26,598 nt of DNA from a virus: positions 1 to 26,598 of IMG/VR virus record IMGVR_UViG_3300010354_000526. The stretch is one strand, 5' to 3'. The notes under the pieces are model-generated. The model was not told where the DNA came from, made no database searches, and worked only from the letters and a program-made list of their open reading frames with translations. The position numbers and the translations under genes were made by a program. Numbering within the stretch: the stretch's first letter is position 1; each line of letters begins with the position of its first letter. Below are positions 14,066-21,639 of this stretch, in pieces.

Positions 14066-16087
14066 ATGCCATTTCAAGTAAGTCCTGGTGTAAATGTATC
14101 AGAGGTTGACCTTACTACAATTGTGCCAGCAGTTACTTCCACAGTAGGAGCAATTGCTGGTGTATTTAGTTGGGGACCTGTTGAGGACCGTGTGCTAATT
14201 TCAACTGAAAACGAGTTAGTTAGCACTTTTGGTAAGCCAACATCATCAAATTTCGAAACTTTTTATTCTGCAGCTAATTTTCTAGCGTATGGTAACCAAC
14301 TATATGTTTCAAGAGCAGCTGGTGCAAGCAACTACAATGCTATTGCAAACACTTCTGGTGGAAGCACTTCCACAACTGTCGTAAAAAATAGAACAGATTT
14401 TGATTCTCAAGAATCAACTCTTGCTTCAGGATCAAGCAATTTTGTTGCTAAGTATCCAGGAACAATAGGAAATTCATTAAAGATTTCTGTATGTCCTTCA
14501 GCAGATGCTTATTCAAAAACATTCACAGCTAACACAACTAGCAATGTTCAAGTATACATGGCTCTAGGAACTTCTGCACTATCAATCAATTGCACAGGTT
14601 CTAGTGCAGGTGACATGGCAAACACAATTTATAGTGGTTTGACTGCAGGCGATTACATCCTTATTGGTAATTCAACAATTGGAACTCAGTATGTAAAAGT
14701 ATCTTCAGTTTCGTTGACTGTTGCATCTGGAACTAATAGTTCAGTAGATATCACAACAGAGCAAATTCAAAAACTTAAGACAACATTGGATACATCTGCA
14801 ACTGCTAACACAACATCAGTAACAAGATATTGGGAATTCTTCAATGCTGTTGATGGTGCTCCTGGCACATCAGCATACGTAGCTGATAGAAATGCAAACA
14901 ACACTATCGGTGACGAACTTCATATTGTAGTTTCTGACGAAGATGGAGTTATATCTGGTGTAACTGGAACAATTCTAGAAGTTTGGAAGAATGTTTCAAG
15001 AGCAAGTGATGCTAAGGGTGAACAAGGTGGTTCAATTTTCTACAAAGATGTTCTTAAGAACAATTCAATGTGGGTTTGGCCAGCATCTGATTTCCTAGGA
15101 ACTGCAACAGCAGCAAGTCTAACTGCTGTTAGTGCAAGTGCAGTAGAAACACAATCATTTGGTGGTGGTGGTTCAGATGATGCTGAATCTTCAATCTCAG
15201 TATCTAAAATCATGACAGCTTATGATGTTTTTGCATCTTCTGGTGAAGTTGATATTTCACTAGTTCTTGGTGGTAAGGCTTATGGTGGATCGGGTGAGCA
15301 AGTAGCTAACTATATTATCGACAACATTTGCGAAACAAGAAAAGATTGTGTAGCATTTGTATCTCCTCCAAGCACATCAACAGTTAATGTTCCTGGTCAA
15401 GAATCATCTAACCTAGTAACATTCCGTAACCTTCTACGTTCAACATCTTATGCAGTACTTGATTCAGGTCATAAGTATCAATATGATAAGTATAATGATG
15501 TGTATCGTTGGGTTCCAATGAATGGTGATATTGCTGGTCTTTGTGTTCGTACTGATAACACAAGAGATCCATGGTATTCACCAGCTGGATTCAACCGTGG
15601 AAGCATCAAGAATGTTGTTAAGCTAGCTTACAACCCAGATAAGGCTGATAGAGACCTTCTTTATAAGAGTGGAATTAACCCAGTTGTTAACTTCCCAGGT
15701 CAGGGTGTTGTTCTCTACGGAGATAAGACACTTCTCAATAAGCCTTCAGCTTTTGATCGTATCAACGTACGTAGATTGTTTATCGTACTTGAAAAGGCAA
15801 TTGCAAAAGCAGCTCAATCATCATTGTTTGAATTTAACGATGATTTCACAAGAGCAGCTTTCCGTAACCTCGTAGAACCATATCTACGTGATATCCAAGG
15901 TCGTCGTGGTATCTACGACTTCAGAGTAGTTTGCGACACAACAAACAACACTCCAGAAGTTATTGACCGCAACGAATTCCGTGGTGATATCTTCGTGAAG
16001 CCAGCTCGTTCGATCAACTTCATCCAGCTCAACTTTGTTGCAGTACGCACCGGAGTAGAGTTTGATGAAATCGTAGGCAAGTTCTAA
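14066..16087 (+). CDS. 18: Tail sheath protein gp18-like
   Basis: A 673-residue contractile sheath subunit (T4: 659). The N-terminus MPFQVSPGVNVSEVDLTTIVPAV and GAIAGVFSWGPVEDRVLI are family signatures. The C-terminus (DFRVVCDTTNNTPEVIDRN, then FVKPARSINFIQLNFVAVRTGVEFDEIVG) forms the conserved sheath core that wraps the tube. The ATG at 14066 is chosen because AAAGGAGA lies 5 nt upstream; a TTG at 14036 would add ten residues with no ribosome site. The central part (about 100-350) is Ser/Thr-rich and variable, as expected for surface-exposed sheath domains. From about 15.4 kb codon choice shifts toward C-ending codons and CGT for arginine, as in gp23. Confidence 0.95.
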   Translation: MPFQVSPGVNVSEVDLTTIVPAVTSTVGAIAGVFSWGPVEDRVLISTENELVSTFGKPTSSNFETFYSAANFLAYGNQLYVSRAAGASNYNAIANTSGGSTSTTVVKNRTDFDSQESTLASGSSNFVAKYPGTIGNSLKISVCPSADAYSKTFTANTTSNVQVYMALGTSALSINCTGSSAGDMANTIYSGLTAGDYILIGNSTIGTQYVKVSSVSLTVASGTNSSVDITTEQIQKLKTTLDTSATANTTSVTRYWEFFNAVDGAPGTSAYVADRNANNTIGDELHIVVSDEDGVISGVTGTILEVWKNVSRASDAKGEQGGSIFYKDVLKNNSMWVWPASDFLGTATAASLTAVSASAVETQSFGGGGSDDAESSISVSKIMTAYDVFASSGEVDISLVLGGKAYGGSGEQVANYIIDNICETRKDCVAFVSPPSTSTVNVPGQESSNLVTFRNLLRSTSYAVLDSGHKYQYDKYNDVYRWVPMNGDIAGLCVRTDNTRDPWYSPAGFNRGSIKNVVKLAYNPDKADRDLLYKSGINPVVNFPGQGVVLYGDKTLLNKPSAFDRINVRRLFIVLEKAIAKAAQSSLFEFNDDFTRAAFRNLVEPYLRDIQGRRGIYDFRVVCDTTNNTPEVIDRNEFRGDIFVKPARSINFIQLNFVAVRTGVEFDEIVGKF

Positions 16088-16101
16088 GGGGAGAATGACA
16101 A

Positions 16102-16653
16102 ATGGCTTTCAATGTAAATGACATTCGTGCCCAACTTGCGTTTGGCGGTGCACGTCCTAGTTTGTTCCAAGTAATCATCAGCAACCCAGTAAATCCGGTT
16201 GCTGATATTAAGCTTCCTTTCCTTTGTAAGACAGCTCAGTTACCAAGTTCACAACTTGGATTAATTGAAGTACCTTACTTTGGCAGAAAGCTTAAGATTG
16301 CTGGAGATCGTACTTTTGATCCATGGACAGTTACAATCATTAACGATGAAGACTTCTTGATTCGTAATGCTATGGAGCAATGGAATAACTCAATCCAATT
16401 GTATCAACAAAACGTAACCGCATTGGGTTCTGGAGCACCATCACTCTATAAGTCACAAGCAACCGTAACACAATTTGGTAAGGCTGGTGAAGTTCTTAGA
16501 GTATATCAATTCAACGGTATATTCCCACAAGCAGTAGGTCCTATTGATCTAGCTTGGAATACTGTTGATGAGATCGAAGAGTTCCAAGTCCAGTTCCAGT
16601 ATGATACATTCGAAGTATTGAATAGTATCACTGGTAATGCAGGTGGTGCATAA
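16102..16653 (+). CDS. 19: Tail tube protein gp19-like
   Basis: A 183-residue tube subunit (T4: 163). It begins MAFNVNDIRAQLAFGGARPSLFQVII, then LPFLCKTAQLPSSQLGLIEVPYFGRKLKIAGDRTFDPWTVTIINDEDF and NAMEQWNNSI, the expected order of the tube fold. It forms hexameric rings inside the sheath. GGGGAGA precedes the ATG. It shares the gp18 promoter and is followed by the hairpin at 16665-16693. A distant paralogue lies at 24965-25507. Confidence 0.92.
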   Translation: MAFNVNDIRAQLAFGGARPSLFQVIISNPVNPVADIKLPFLCKTAQLPSSQLGLIEVPYFGRKLKIAGDRTFDPWTVTIINDEDFLIRNAMEQWNNSIQLYQQNVTALGSGAPSLYKSQATVTQFGKAGEVLRVYQFNGIFPQAVGPIDLAWNTVDEIEEFQVQFQYDTFEVLNSITGNAGGA

Positions 16654-16664
16654 TCATTAGAGAT

Positions 16665-16693
16665 AGGGCCGTCATAAATATCTTGACGGCCCT
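16665..16693 (+). terminator. Strong hairpin after gp19 with a late promoter in its apex
   Basis: AGGGCCGTCA (16665-16674) pairs perfectly with TGACGGCCCT (16684-16693), a 10-bp GC-rich stem with 9-nt loop, followed by the pyrimidine-rich CTTTCTCT. It resembles an intrinsic terminator for gp18-gp19 RNA, although the T-run is interrupted by C. The late promoter for gp20 (16673-16680) occupies the end of the left arm and the loop. Confidence 0.65.
16673..16680 (+). promoter_or_regulatory. T4-type late promoter for gp20, inside the gp19 hairpin
   Basis: CATAAATA preceded by T and followed by TC, identical in the core to the site before gp13. Transcription starting about 5-6 nt downstream would begin within the right arm of the hairpin, so gp20 mRNA would not form the terminator. 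Confidence 0.65.
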
Positions 16694-16715
16694 CTTTCTC
16701 TAAGGAAAATATAAT

Positions 16716-18281
16716 ATGGCAGTACAGCTTTTTGGCTTTGAAATTAAAAGAAAAGATGAGACACCTATAGAATCGTTTGCTCCAAGAGTTAACGATGATG
16801 GTGCAGTCGTTGTTGCAGCAGGTGGTGCATATGGCACCTATATTGACCTAGATGGTACTGCAAGAACAGAATCAGAACTAGTTTCCAAATATAGAGAAAT
16901 ATCATTAGAAGCAGACATTGATCGTGCTGTTGATGATATTGTTAATGAAATGATTGACACTGATGCAGATCAGGTTGTCGACATTAATACAGATAAACTA
17001 GAGTATTCTGATACAGTTAAAAATAAAATTAGAGAAGAATTTGAAAACATTCTAGACCTTCTTAACTTCCAAAATGAAGCTTATGAAATAGTTAAGAGAT
17101 GGTATATTGATGGAAGAATGTATTTCCATGTTATTATTGATGAACAAAATCCTCGTCTTGGTATTAGAGAACTACGTTACATTGATCCACGTAAGATCCG
17201 TAAAGTAAGAGAAGTAAGAAAAAGACCAAAAGGTAGTGTTACTGTTACTACTAAGCAAAACGAATATTATGTTTACAATGAAAGAAACTTCCTCCCAGCT
17301 GGTGGTAATGCTGGACTTCCGCTAGACACTGGTGCTACTCAAGGTGTTAAGATATCTGTAGATTCTATTCTACATTGCACATCAGGTCTTATGGATAAGA
17401 ATAATTCATTTGTCTATTCTTATCTACAAAAAGCAATTCGTCCACTAAACCAATTGAGAACACTAGAAGATGCTACTGTCATTTATCGTATTTCTCGTGC
17501 TCCTGAACGCCGCATCTTCTATATTGATGTCGGTAATCTTCCTAAGATCAAAGCAGAACAATACCTTAGAGAAATGATGGTCAAACATAAGAACCGTCTT
17601 GTCTATGATGCTACAACAGGTGAGGTTCGTGATGATCGTAAGTATATGACGATGTTAGAGGATTATTGGCTTCCACGTCGTGAAGGTAATCGTGGTACTG
17701 AAATTACTACATTGCCAGCAGGTCAAAACCTTGGTGAAATGGCAGACGTTGAATACTTCCAACAAAAGCTATTTCAATCACTCAATGTTCCTATCTCACG
17801 TTTAAAGGGTTCTGAAGCAGGTTTTAATCTAGGTCGTGCTGCAGAAATTACACGTGATGAAGTAAAATTTACTAAGTTTGCTGGCCGTCTTAGAAAAAGA
17901 TTCTCACAGCTGTTTATGAAGGCACTTGAGAAGCAATTGATCCTTAAAGGAATTGTTTCAGAACAAGATTGGCCAGAAATATCAAATGCTATTAACTTTG
18001 ATTTTGCTATAGACAATCATTTTGAAGAATTCAAACAAGCTGAAGTTCTTCAGAACAGATTGCAAAATCTAAACAATGTACTTCCATACATTGGAAGATT
18101 CTATTCTGATCTTTGGGTACGTAAGAATGTTCTTATGCAGACCGAAGAAGAAATACAACAAATGATGGAAGAAATAGCTGAGGAAGGTAGCGTTCCAGTA
18201 CCTGAAGATGATGGTAGTGGAGAGCAACCTATACAAGCTAAACCAGGTACAGTTCCTAATATAGACGGAGCTGGAAGGTAA
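16716..18281 (+). CDS. 20: Portal vertex protein gp20-like
   Basis: A 521-residue portal subunit (T4: 524) that forms the dodecameric DNA channel and initiates prohead assembly. Visible blocks: SKYREISLEADIDRAVDDIVNEMIDTD, YIDPRKIRKVREVRKR, SYLQKAIRPLNQLRTLEDATVIYRISRAPERRIFYIDVGNLPK, DYWLPRREGNRGTEITTLPAGQNLGEMADVEYFQQKL and FNLGRAAEITRDEVKF. All are typical of T4-type portals, and the C-terminus is acidic. AAGGA precedes the ATG by 9 nt. It appears to form its own late unit, flanked by late promoters at 16673 and 18294. Confidence 0.95.
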   Translation: MAVQLFGFEIKRKDETPIESFAPRVNDDGAVVVAAGGAYGTYIDLDGTARTESELVSKYREISLEADIDRAVDDIVNEMIDTDADQVVDINTDKLEYSDTVKNKIREEFENILDLLNFQNEAYEIVKRWYIDGRMYFHVIIDEQNPRLGIRELRYIDPRKIRKVREVRKRPKGSVTVTTKQNEYYVYNERNFLPAGGNAGLPLDTGATQGVKISVDSILHCTSGLMDKNNSFVYSYLQKAIRPLNQLRTLEDATVIYRISRAPERRIFYIDVGNLPKIKAEQYLREMMVKHKNRLVYDATTGEVRDDRKYMTMLEDYWLPRREGNRGTEITTLPAGQNLGEMADVEYFQQKLFQSLNVPISRLKGSEAGFNLGRAAEITRDEVKFTKFAGRLRKRFSQLFMKALEKQLILKGIVSEQDWPEISNAINFDFAIDNHFEEFKQAEVLQNRLQNLNNVLPYIGRFYSDLWVRKNVLMQTEEEIQQMMEEIAEEGSVPVPEDDGSGEQPIQAKPGTVPNIDGAGR

Positions 18282-18293
18282 TTGACTAGTTTT

Positions 18294-18301
18294 TATAAAT
18301 A
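18294..18301 (+). promoter_or_regulatory. T4-type late promoter for the prohead core unit
   Basis: A perfect TATAAATA followed by ATTTAT, so that the box lies in a small palindromic AT stretch (ATAAAT-A-ATTTAT, 18295-18307). It ends 26 nt before the ATG at 18328. Confidence 0.75.
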
Positions 18302-18327
18302 ATTTATGGGATTTTTTGGAGGCTATA

Positions 18328-18561
18328 ATGAGTGATATTGAAGACGTTCTAGTTCATGCATGGAATAAAGATGCTGTTAATTTAGCTCCTGCTTTAGATG
18401 CAGTGATGTCATCTAAGGCTGCTGATGCTATTCAGGGGATGTATTCCTCAGTCGCTGCTTCTTTGTTTGGACAAGCCCCAATTGAGCAACAATCAATAGA
18501 AGAGTTACCAACAGATCAAACATATGAGGAACCAGTAGATGTCAACTCAGAACAAAATTGA
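18328..18561 (+). CDS. 67: Prohead core protein gp67-like
   Basis: A 77-residue acidic protein (T4 gp67: 80). The first half is helical (MSDIEDVLVHAWNKDAVNLAPALDAVMSSKAADAIQGMY) and the second half is acidic and Gln/Glu-rich, the arrangement of the T4 core protein. The position immediately after gp20 also matches T4. The ATG at 18328 has GGAGG 5 nt upstream; a TTG at 18316 would add four residues. The acidic tail contains IEE and other candidate sites for gp21 protease. It overlaps the next gene by 23 nt. Sequence identity to T4 is weak, so size, layout and position carry the call. Confidence 0.65.
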   Translation: MSDIEDVLVHAWNKDAVNLAPALDAVMSSKAADAIQGMYSSVAASLFGQAPIEQQSIEELPTDQTYEEPVDVNSEQN

Positions 18562-19801
18562 AGAAGTAGCTGAGCCACTCTCAAAGGGTGAAAAAGCTTT
18601 TAAGGCTTTACATGCAGTGAATCCAAACAAAAAACTTGTTCCTGGAGTTACAGATCAGGATCATGTGTTTAATGGTATGGCTAAAAAATTAGATGCTCCT
18701 ACAGCATCTTTAGAAATTTATAAGTCAGAAGATGAATCAGAAGAAAATTACGATAAGACATTAAAGAGAGATTCAAAGGAAGAAAGTTTCTTTGCGTCAG
18801 TTCTTGGAAGAGTACTTGGTGAAGCTGGAAAACAAAATTGGGATAAAGCTCACAGAGATGATCGTAATGAGCGTGAAGGTGCTAAGGTTGGAAGAAAAAG
18901 CATGAAGCCTTATAGACAACCTGGTGAAGAATCTAAATCAGAAAAAAGAGCTGGCTTAACTTCAATGCCAGGCTACAAAGAAGCTCTTGCTAAGAGAGGT
19001 CTCAAAGAAGCAGAAGATATTACTGATGAAGAACTAAATGAAGTTCTTTCTAAGAATGATTCTGCATCAAAGTGGATTCACGACTTTGTACATTCTGATA
19101 ATCCAAAGTTTAAAGGTAAGTCAACTAAAGAACGTCAGAAGATGGCTTTAGGTGCTTATTATGCTGCACAAAAAGAAGAAGTTGAAATGGATGAAGCATT
19201 AGGTACTATGGCAAATATTAAAGCTGCTACAGAGTTTGGTAAGAATAGTGCACAACGTATTGCTTCAATGGTTCGTAGCGAAAAGCAACGCAAAGCAGCA
19301 GAAAAGAAAGAAGTTAAAAAAGAAGTTAAAGAAGATGTAGATTATGACTATGAAGGTGAAATGGCAAAGACTGAGCTTCGTGCAATGTGCGACAAAGCTG
19401 ACAAGCTAGCCAACATGCTTTCAGATGATCAACAACTTGAAGCATGGCTACAATCAAAGATATCAAAAGCTAAAGACTACATCGATGCAGTTTATGACTA
19501 TATGGTATATCGCGATAAGCCATCAGTAGCTGCTACTCCTGCTATGCCAACTCAATCAGATACAATGGTAGGCACATACGGAACATTTTTAAATAGAATG
19601 GGGGAAGAAATGGAACACGTCGACGAAACTTCACTTGCTGCACTTGCTCCTCCAAAAGATAAAGTAACTAAGAAAGACATCTTAGTAGGTCGTGGAGTTC
19701 TCAAGCAACATCCTAAAAATCCTGACAAGCATGTTTTAGCTAAAGAAGAAATACAAATTAAAAGTCCAGCTCTTGCAAAGGCATTTAATAAAGTAATATG
19801 A
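18539..19801 (+). CDS. Large charged head-region protein of unknown function, probably an internal/core protein
   Basis: A 420-residue Lys/Glu-rich soluble protein with no T4 equivalent at this position. Two compact helical modules can be seen: residues 172-214 (SASKWIHDFVHSDNPKFKG, then ERQKMALGAYYAAQ) and 271-325 (EMAKTELRAMCDKADKLANML, then LEAWLQSKISKAKDYIDAVYDYM). Both look like modules I associate with head genes of marine T4-like phages. Candidate gp21-type cleavage motifs ([ILVM]xE before a small residue) occur at Glu95, Glu157, Glu168, Glu219 and Glu363 and divide the chain into separate pieces. It starts inside gp67, with GAGGA 8 nt before the ATG, and ends in an ATGA overlap with the next gene. 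A role as core or packaged internal protein is inference from position and motifs. Confidence 0.65.
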   Translation: MSTQNKIEEVAEPLSKGEKAFKALHAVNPNKKLVPGVTDQDHVFNGMAKKLDAPTASLEIYKSEDESEENYDKTLKRDSKEESFFASVLGRVLGEAGKQNWDKAHRDDRNEREGAKVGRKSMKPYRQPGEESKSEKRAGLTSMPGYKEALAKRGLKEAEDITDEELNEVLSKNDSASKWIHDFVHSDNPKFKGKSTKERQKMALGAYYAAQKEEVEMDEALGTMANIKAATEFGKNSAQRIASMVRSEKQRKAAEKKEVKKEVKEDVDYDYEGEMAKTELRAMCDKADKLANMLSDDQQLEAWLQSKISKAKDYIDAVYDYMVYRDKPSVAATPAMPTQSDTMVGTYGTFLNRMGEEMEHVDETSLAALAPPKDKVTKKDILVGRGVLKQHPKNPDKHVLAKEEIQIKSPALAKAFNKVI

Positions 19802-21381
19802 ACAATAATCAAGTAAGTAAAGACAGTACAAAAAAAATAGATCACGAAGGAATTCGTAGAGGTATTGTACAAACTTATAGGGACCCACATCCCAATGAAA
19901 AACATATTACAAAAGCTGCTAAACAAATTAATGATAAAATAAAACACTTTAATAGTTCAAGTAAGGGTAGAGGTATCAAAAATATGCCAGAAGAAAAGCA
20001 AACTTTAAGTACTATTAAAGAAGTATCTTCTAAATTGTTAGTTAGAGCAGCAAAATCTGCTTTAGATAAGTCAGAAAATATCAGACAATCTGCAAATCAA
20101 AAAGTAAAAGACATGTATAAGATGACTGATTCAGATACTAATACAATAGTCAAAGGTAAAGAAAAAGAAGCAGATAAACTATCTAAAGAAGTTAATGCTG
20201 ATAGAGATATGTCTGATAAAAAAGCCAAACAAGCTAGATTCTTTGCACGTGCTGCTGCAAGAAGAGCTGTAAAGGAAGAAGCTGTTGATGAGGGTCTAGG
20301 TAAGACATTAGCAGCTGGTGCTCTTGCATTGGGAATAGGTGCTGGTGGTGCTGCTGCTGTTACTAAAGCATATCCAGATAAGCCACTTCACTATCAAGTA
20401 AAAAAGATTGGTGACAAATACAACGTTTATCATAAGAACAATATTGGTGGTAAAATTCATTTTTCTTCTGATAGCGAAAGTAAGGCTAAAGATTGGATGA
20501 AGCAAAACGAACAACTAGAATTAGATGAAGCAAAGCGTGGACGTCCTCCAAAGGTTGGTTCTAAGGCATTCTTAGCTGCTAAATCTAAAGCACAATCTGG
20601 TGAAGGCGAAGAGCAAGAAGCTGATAAGAATATCGTAAATCAAATGAGAAAGAAGCCAGTTGGTGATCACCATACACTAACATTCAACAATGGTGAAAAG
20701 AAGCAAGTTCATGTTCAGCATGTAAACAAAGCTCTTTCAATGTTTGCCAATACTTCAAAACCAGCAGACAAAGAAAAGCTTCAAAACAGTCTTTCTCATT
20801 CACATGATAGATTTATGGCTACAATAAAGTCTGGTAAGCCAGTAGAAGATGCTCCAAGAGCAAAGGTTTCACTTGCTAAGTCTGTAAGAGAAGAAGTAGA
20901 TCCAACTACTACTCCTGCAGCTAGAGGAGCTATTGTAACCAAAGTTGTTAGAAAACCTGATGGTTCATTACAATTAGTAAAAACTAATGTTGGCAGAAAA
21001 TTTCAACGTGATGTAGTTGATGCTCATGAAGCAATAACAATATATGATCCTAAAAAAGAGGAAGAAGAAGAGAAGAAAGAAAAACATGAAAAGCACAAAG
21101 GCTTTAGCATTGATCTAACTTCAGACAGCAGAAAAAAAATGGCAGCTGATCCACTAGCTTCATCTGAAAAAATAGACCTTCCTCCAACATTAGGAAATGT
21201 ATCTGCAGGTGGAGAAGATACTACGTATGGAATGGGCAAATTCTCAGTTGCAGAGAATGAAACCCTAAATAATCTATATGTAGATTTATCAGAAGAAAAT
21301 AAACAAATTTTTAATAATTTAATCCTAACTGATGAAGGTAGAGAAAAACTTCTACAGTTTGCTAGAAATCAAGGGTACTAA
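19798..21381 (+). CDS. Large charged head-region protein with an AT-hook and many candidate protease sites
   Basis: A 527-residue Lys/Glu-rich protein, coupled to the upstream gene by ATGA. Features in order: a basic helical N-terminus; IKE-V at 73-76; VDE-G at 163-166 followed by an 18-residue Ala/Gly hydrophobic stretch (171-188) that could be a membrane-like helix; LDE-A at 242-245 directly before the AT-hook core KRGRPPK (246-252); a His-containing domain at 283-350; and an Asp/Lys/Glu-rich linker (417-434). It ends with YVDLSEENKQIFNNLILTDEGREKLLQFARNQGY, a small helical domain. No known enzyme motif is seen. Being between gp67 and gp21, it is probably an internal head protein that binds DNA after processing. 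This is an inference from motif and position. Confidence 0.65.
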   Translation: MNNNQVSKDSTKKIDHEGIRRGIVQTYRDPHPNEKHITKAAKQINDKIKHFNSSSKGRGIKNMPEEKQTLSTIKEVSSKLLVRAAKSALDKSENIRQSANQKVKDMYKMTDSDTNTIVKGKEKEADKLSKEVNADRDMSDKKAKQARFFARAAARRAVKEEAVDEGLGKTLAAGALALGIGAGGAAAVTKAYPDKPLHYQVKKIGDKYNVYHKNNIGGKIHFSSDSESKAKDWMKQNEQLELDEAKRGRPPKVGSKAFLAAKSKAQSGEGEEQEADKNIVNQMRKKPVGDHHTLTFNNGEKKQVHVQHVNKALSMFANTSKPADKEKLQNSLSHSHDRFMATIKSGKPVEDAPRAKVSLAKSVREEVDPTTTPAARGAIVTKVVRKPDGSLQLVKTNVGRKFQRDVVDAHEAITIYDPKKEEEEEKKEKHEKHKGFSIDLTSDSRKKMAADPLASSEKIDLPPTLGNVSAGGEDTTYGMGKFSVAENETLNNLYVDLSEENKQIFNNLILTDEGREKLLQFARNQGY

Positions 21382-21383
21382 TA

Positions 21384-21635
21384 ATGTCTGCAGTGTATAA
21401 ATTTCTTAATACTGAAATTGCTCTAAGCAATTCTGGAAATACTGTTAATTTAGCTAAAATTGTTAGAGTGACAAATGCTAACAATTCTTTAACAGTATGT
21501 TCAGTTGCTAATTCTACAGCAACATACGCAAACGTTACGCTTGTACCATATGAAGTAGCTACAATAGAAAAATCTCCAACTGATACTTTGGCTGGTGTAA
21601 ATCTAAAAGCTGTATCAATTGCTTATAGGAACTAA
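21384..21635 (+). CDS. Small beta-rich structural protein, possibly a head decoration
   Basis: An 83-residue protein beginning MSAVYKFLNTEIALSNSGNTVNLAKIVRVTN and containing TLVPYEVATIEKSPTDTLAG and LKAVSIAYRN. It lacks charged coiled coils and looks like a small beta-sandwich. Located 2 nt after the previous stop and 4 nt before gp21. Similar short ORFs occur in the head block of marine T4-like phages as far as I recall. It may be a minor capsid or decoration protein, but nothing in the sequence proves this. Confidence 0.6.
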   Translation: MSAVYKFLNTEIALSNSGNTVNLAKIVRVTNANNSLTVCSVANSTATYANVTLVPYEVATIEKSPTDTLAGVNLKAVSIAYRN

Positions 21636-21639
21636 TTAA

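Noticed and set aside
19552-19947. Leftward 131-aa ORF with hydrophobic N-terminus
   Set aside because: Antisense to the junction of two coding genes; hydrophobicity comes from reading Lys/Glu codons in reverse.
21396-21403. TATAAATT resembling a late promoter
   Set aside because: It encodes the Tyr-Lys-Phe start of the small 83-aa protein, lies downstream of its ATG, and is too far from gp21 to match other late leaders.
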